Of a DNA stretch of 47,871 nt, positions 47,663 through 47,871 are shown in pieces. Each line of letters starts with the position of its first letter. The first letter of the stretch is position 1. This DNA is from a virus. The notes under the pieces are model-generated. The model was not told the DNA's origin and did no database searches. It worked only from the letters and a program-made list of their open reading frames with translations. Where the stretch lies: positions 1 through 47,871 of IMG/VR virus record IMGVR_UViG_3300007734_000707. One strand, given 5' to 3'. The position numbers were made by a program, and so were the translations under genes.

Positions 47663-47749
47663 TTACAGCGTTTCACCGGGAATGTTGCCTTGCGAGAGGA
47701 AGAACCGGAACACTGTCTTGTAGCGCCTTGCCCGCCACCGGCGAACGCA
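47663..47749 (-). other. Possible remnant or start-less small coding stretch
   Basis: The minus strand here reads WRARRYKTVFRFFLSQGNIPGETL and stops at the TAA 47665-47663. The ARRYKTVFRFFL-x-x-GNIPGETL string looks like a real short protein end, but there is no ATG/GTG/TTG start until late in the frame. It may be a fragment, frameshifted, or chance. The rest of 47648-47792 shows no other convincing gene. Confidence 0.3.
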
Positions 47750-47792
47750 CGCTCACCCGTTGCCACCGCGGATGTGGGGGAAACGCCTCCTC

Positions 47793-47870
47793 TCAGGCAG
47801 CCTGTTTGGGGATTTCAACAACATCCCCGAATGGATATTTCACGGCGTCGAGCGGCGAGATGCTCCCCCA
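47793..47870 (-). CDS. 3' end of a leftward gene at the window edge
   Basis: 25 residues ending ISPLDAVKYPFGDVVEIPKQAA and a TGA stop. The frame is open to the right edge, so it is the end of a gene that continues outside, or a short gene if the molecule is circular. Nothing can be said about function. Confidence 0.4.
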   Translation of the reverse strand, partial: WGSISPLDAVKYPFGDVVEIPKQAA

Positions 47871-47871
47871 G

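Noticed and set aside
1-47871. CRISPR array, tRNA, rRNA or insertion sequence
   Set aside because: No regularly spaced repeats, no cloverleaf-type sequence and no transposase signature were seen by eye.
1-47871. Plasmid partition explanation of the palindromes (parS-like)
   Set aside because: No ParA-type Walker ATPase or ParB-type gene is in the window, so a partition role has no direct support; it cannot be fully excluded if these genes lie outside.

Overview
The window looks like most or all of the genome of a tailed phage or prophage with podovirus-like gene content, about 48 kb and GC-rich by eye. It encodes both terminase subunits, portal, scaffold, major capsid, adaptor, fibres, a lysis cassette and three large internal/ejection-type proteins. 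No tape-measure, sheath, baseplate or tail-tube genes were recognised, which favours a short tail. Codon usage, the style of the integrase with its overlapping HTH partner gene, and the small-protein families resemble prophages of Alphaproteobacteria (Hyphomicrobiales such as Bradyrhizobium or Mesorhizobium); this host guess is inference. No rRNA, tRNA or CRISPR array was seen.

Layout. (1) 1-2576, rightward: small accessory genes, including a small HExxH protein (893-1183), an excisionase-like HTH protein (1505-1786) and a coding stretch with no usual start codon (2070-2342). (2) 2556-5825, leftward: large terminase, a metallophosphoesterase with an N-terminal HTH, and the probable small terminase. 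(3) 5826-5932: divergent control region with a good leftward promoter. (4) 5933-33525, rightward: portal, small virion proteins, scaffold, major capsid, adaptor/connector, fibre genes, lysis cassette (holin-like protein, SAR-type lysozyme, spanin-like pair), a stopper/nozzle-like protein, a GNAT-like protein, two internal proteins and a 2534-residue polyvalent protein. (5) 33530-47629, leftward: integrase lacking its catalytic C-terminus, its overlapping HTH partner, a cupin-like protein, an OmpR-type winged-helix protein, a primase-helicase, a zinc-binding ssDNA-binding-like protein, an SNF2-type helicase, a VRR-NUC nuclease, a RecB/Cas4-like nuclease, a second OmpR-type winged-helix protein and a family A DNA polymerase. 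Many genes overlap by ATGA, GTGA or TAATG, implying long translationally coupled operons.

The main unexplained signal is a dispersed palindrome, GTTACC-N4-6-GGTAAC. It occurs about 25 times along the whole window: nine perfect copies, about twelve with one mismatch, and a few weaker ones. Copies lie between genes, across stop codons, directly before start codons where the right arm doubles as a ribosome binding site, and inside genes where they are encoded as Val-Thr...Val-Thr. Three lie in the 302-bp non-coding region 44687-44988, one of them across the -35 of a candidate promoter. The pattern resembles the stoperators of cluster A mycobacteriophages (many repressor-bound sites along the genome), but the sequence is different and palindromic. 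The binding protein is unknown; the two winged-helix proteins and the 1505-1786 HTH protein are the candidates.
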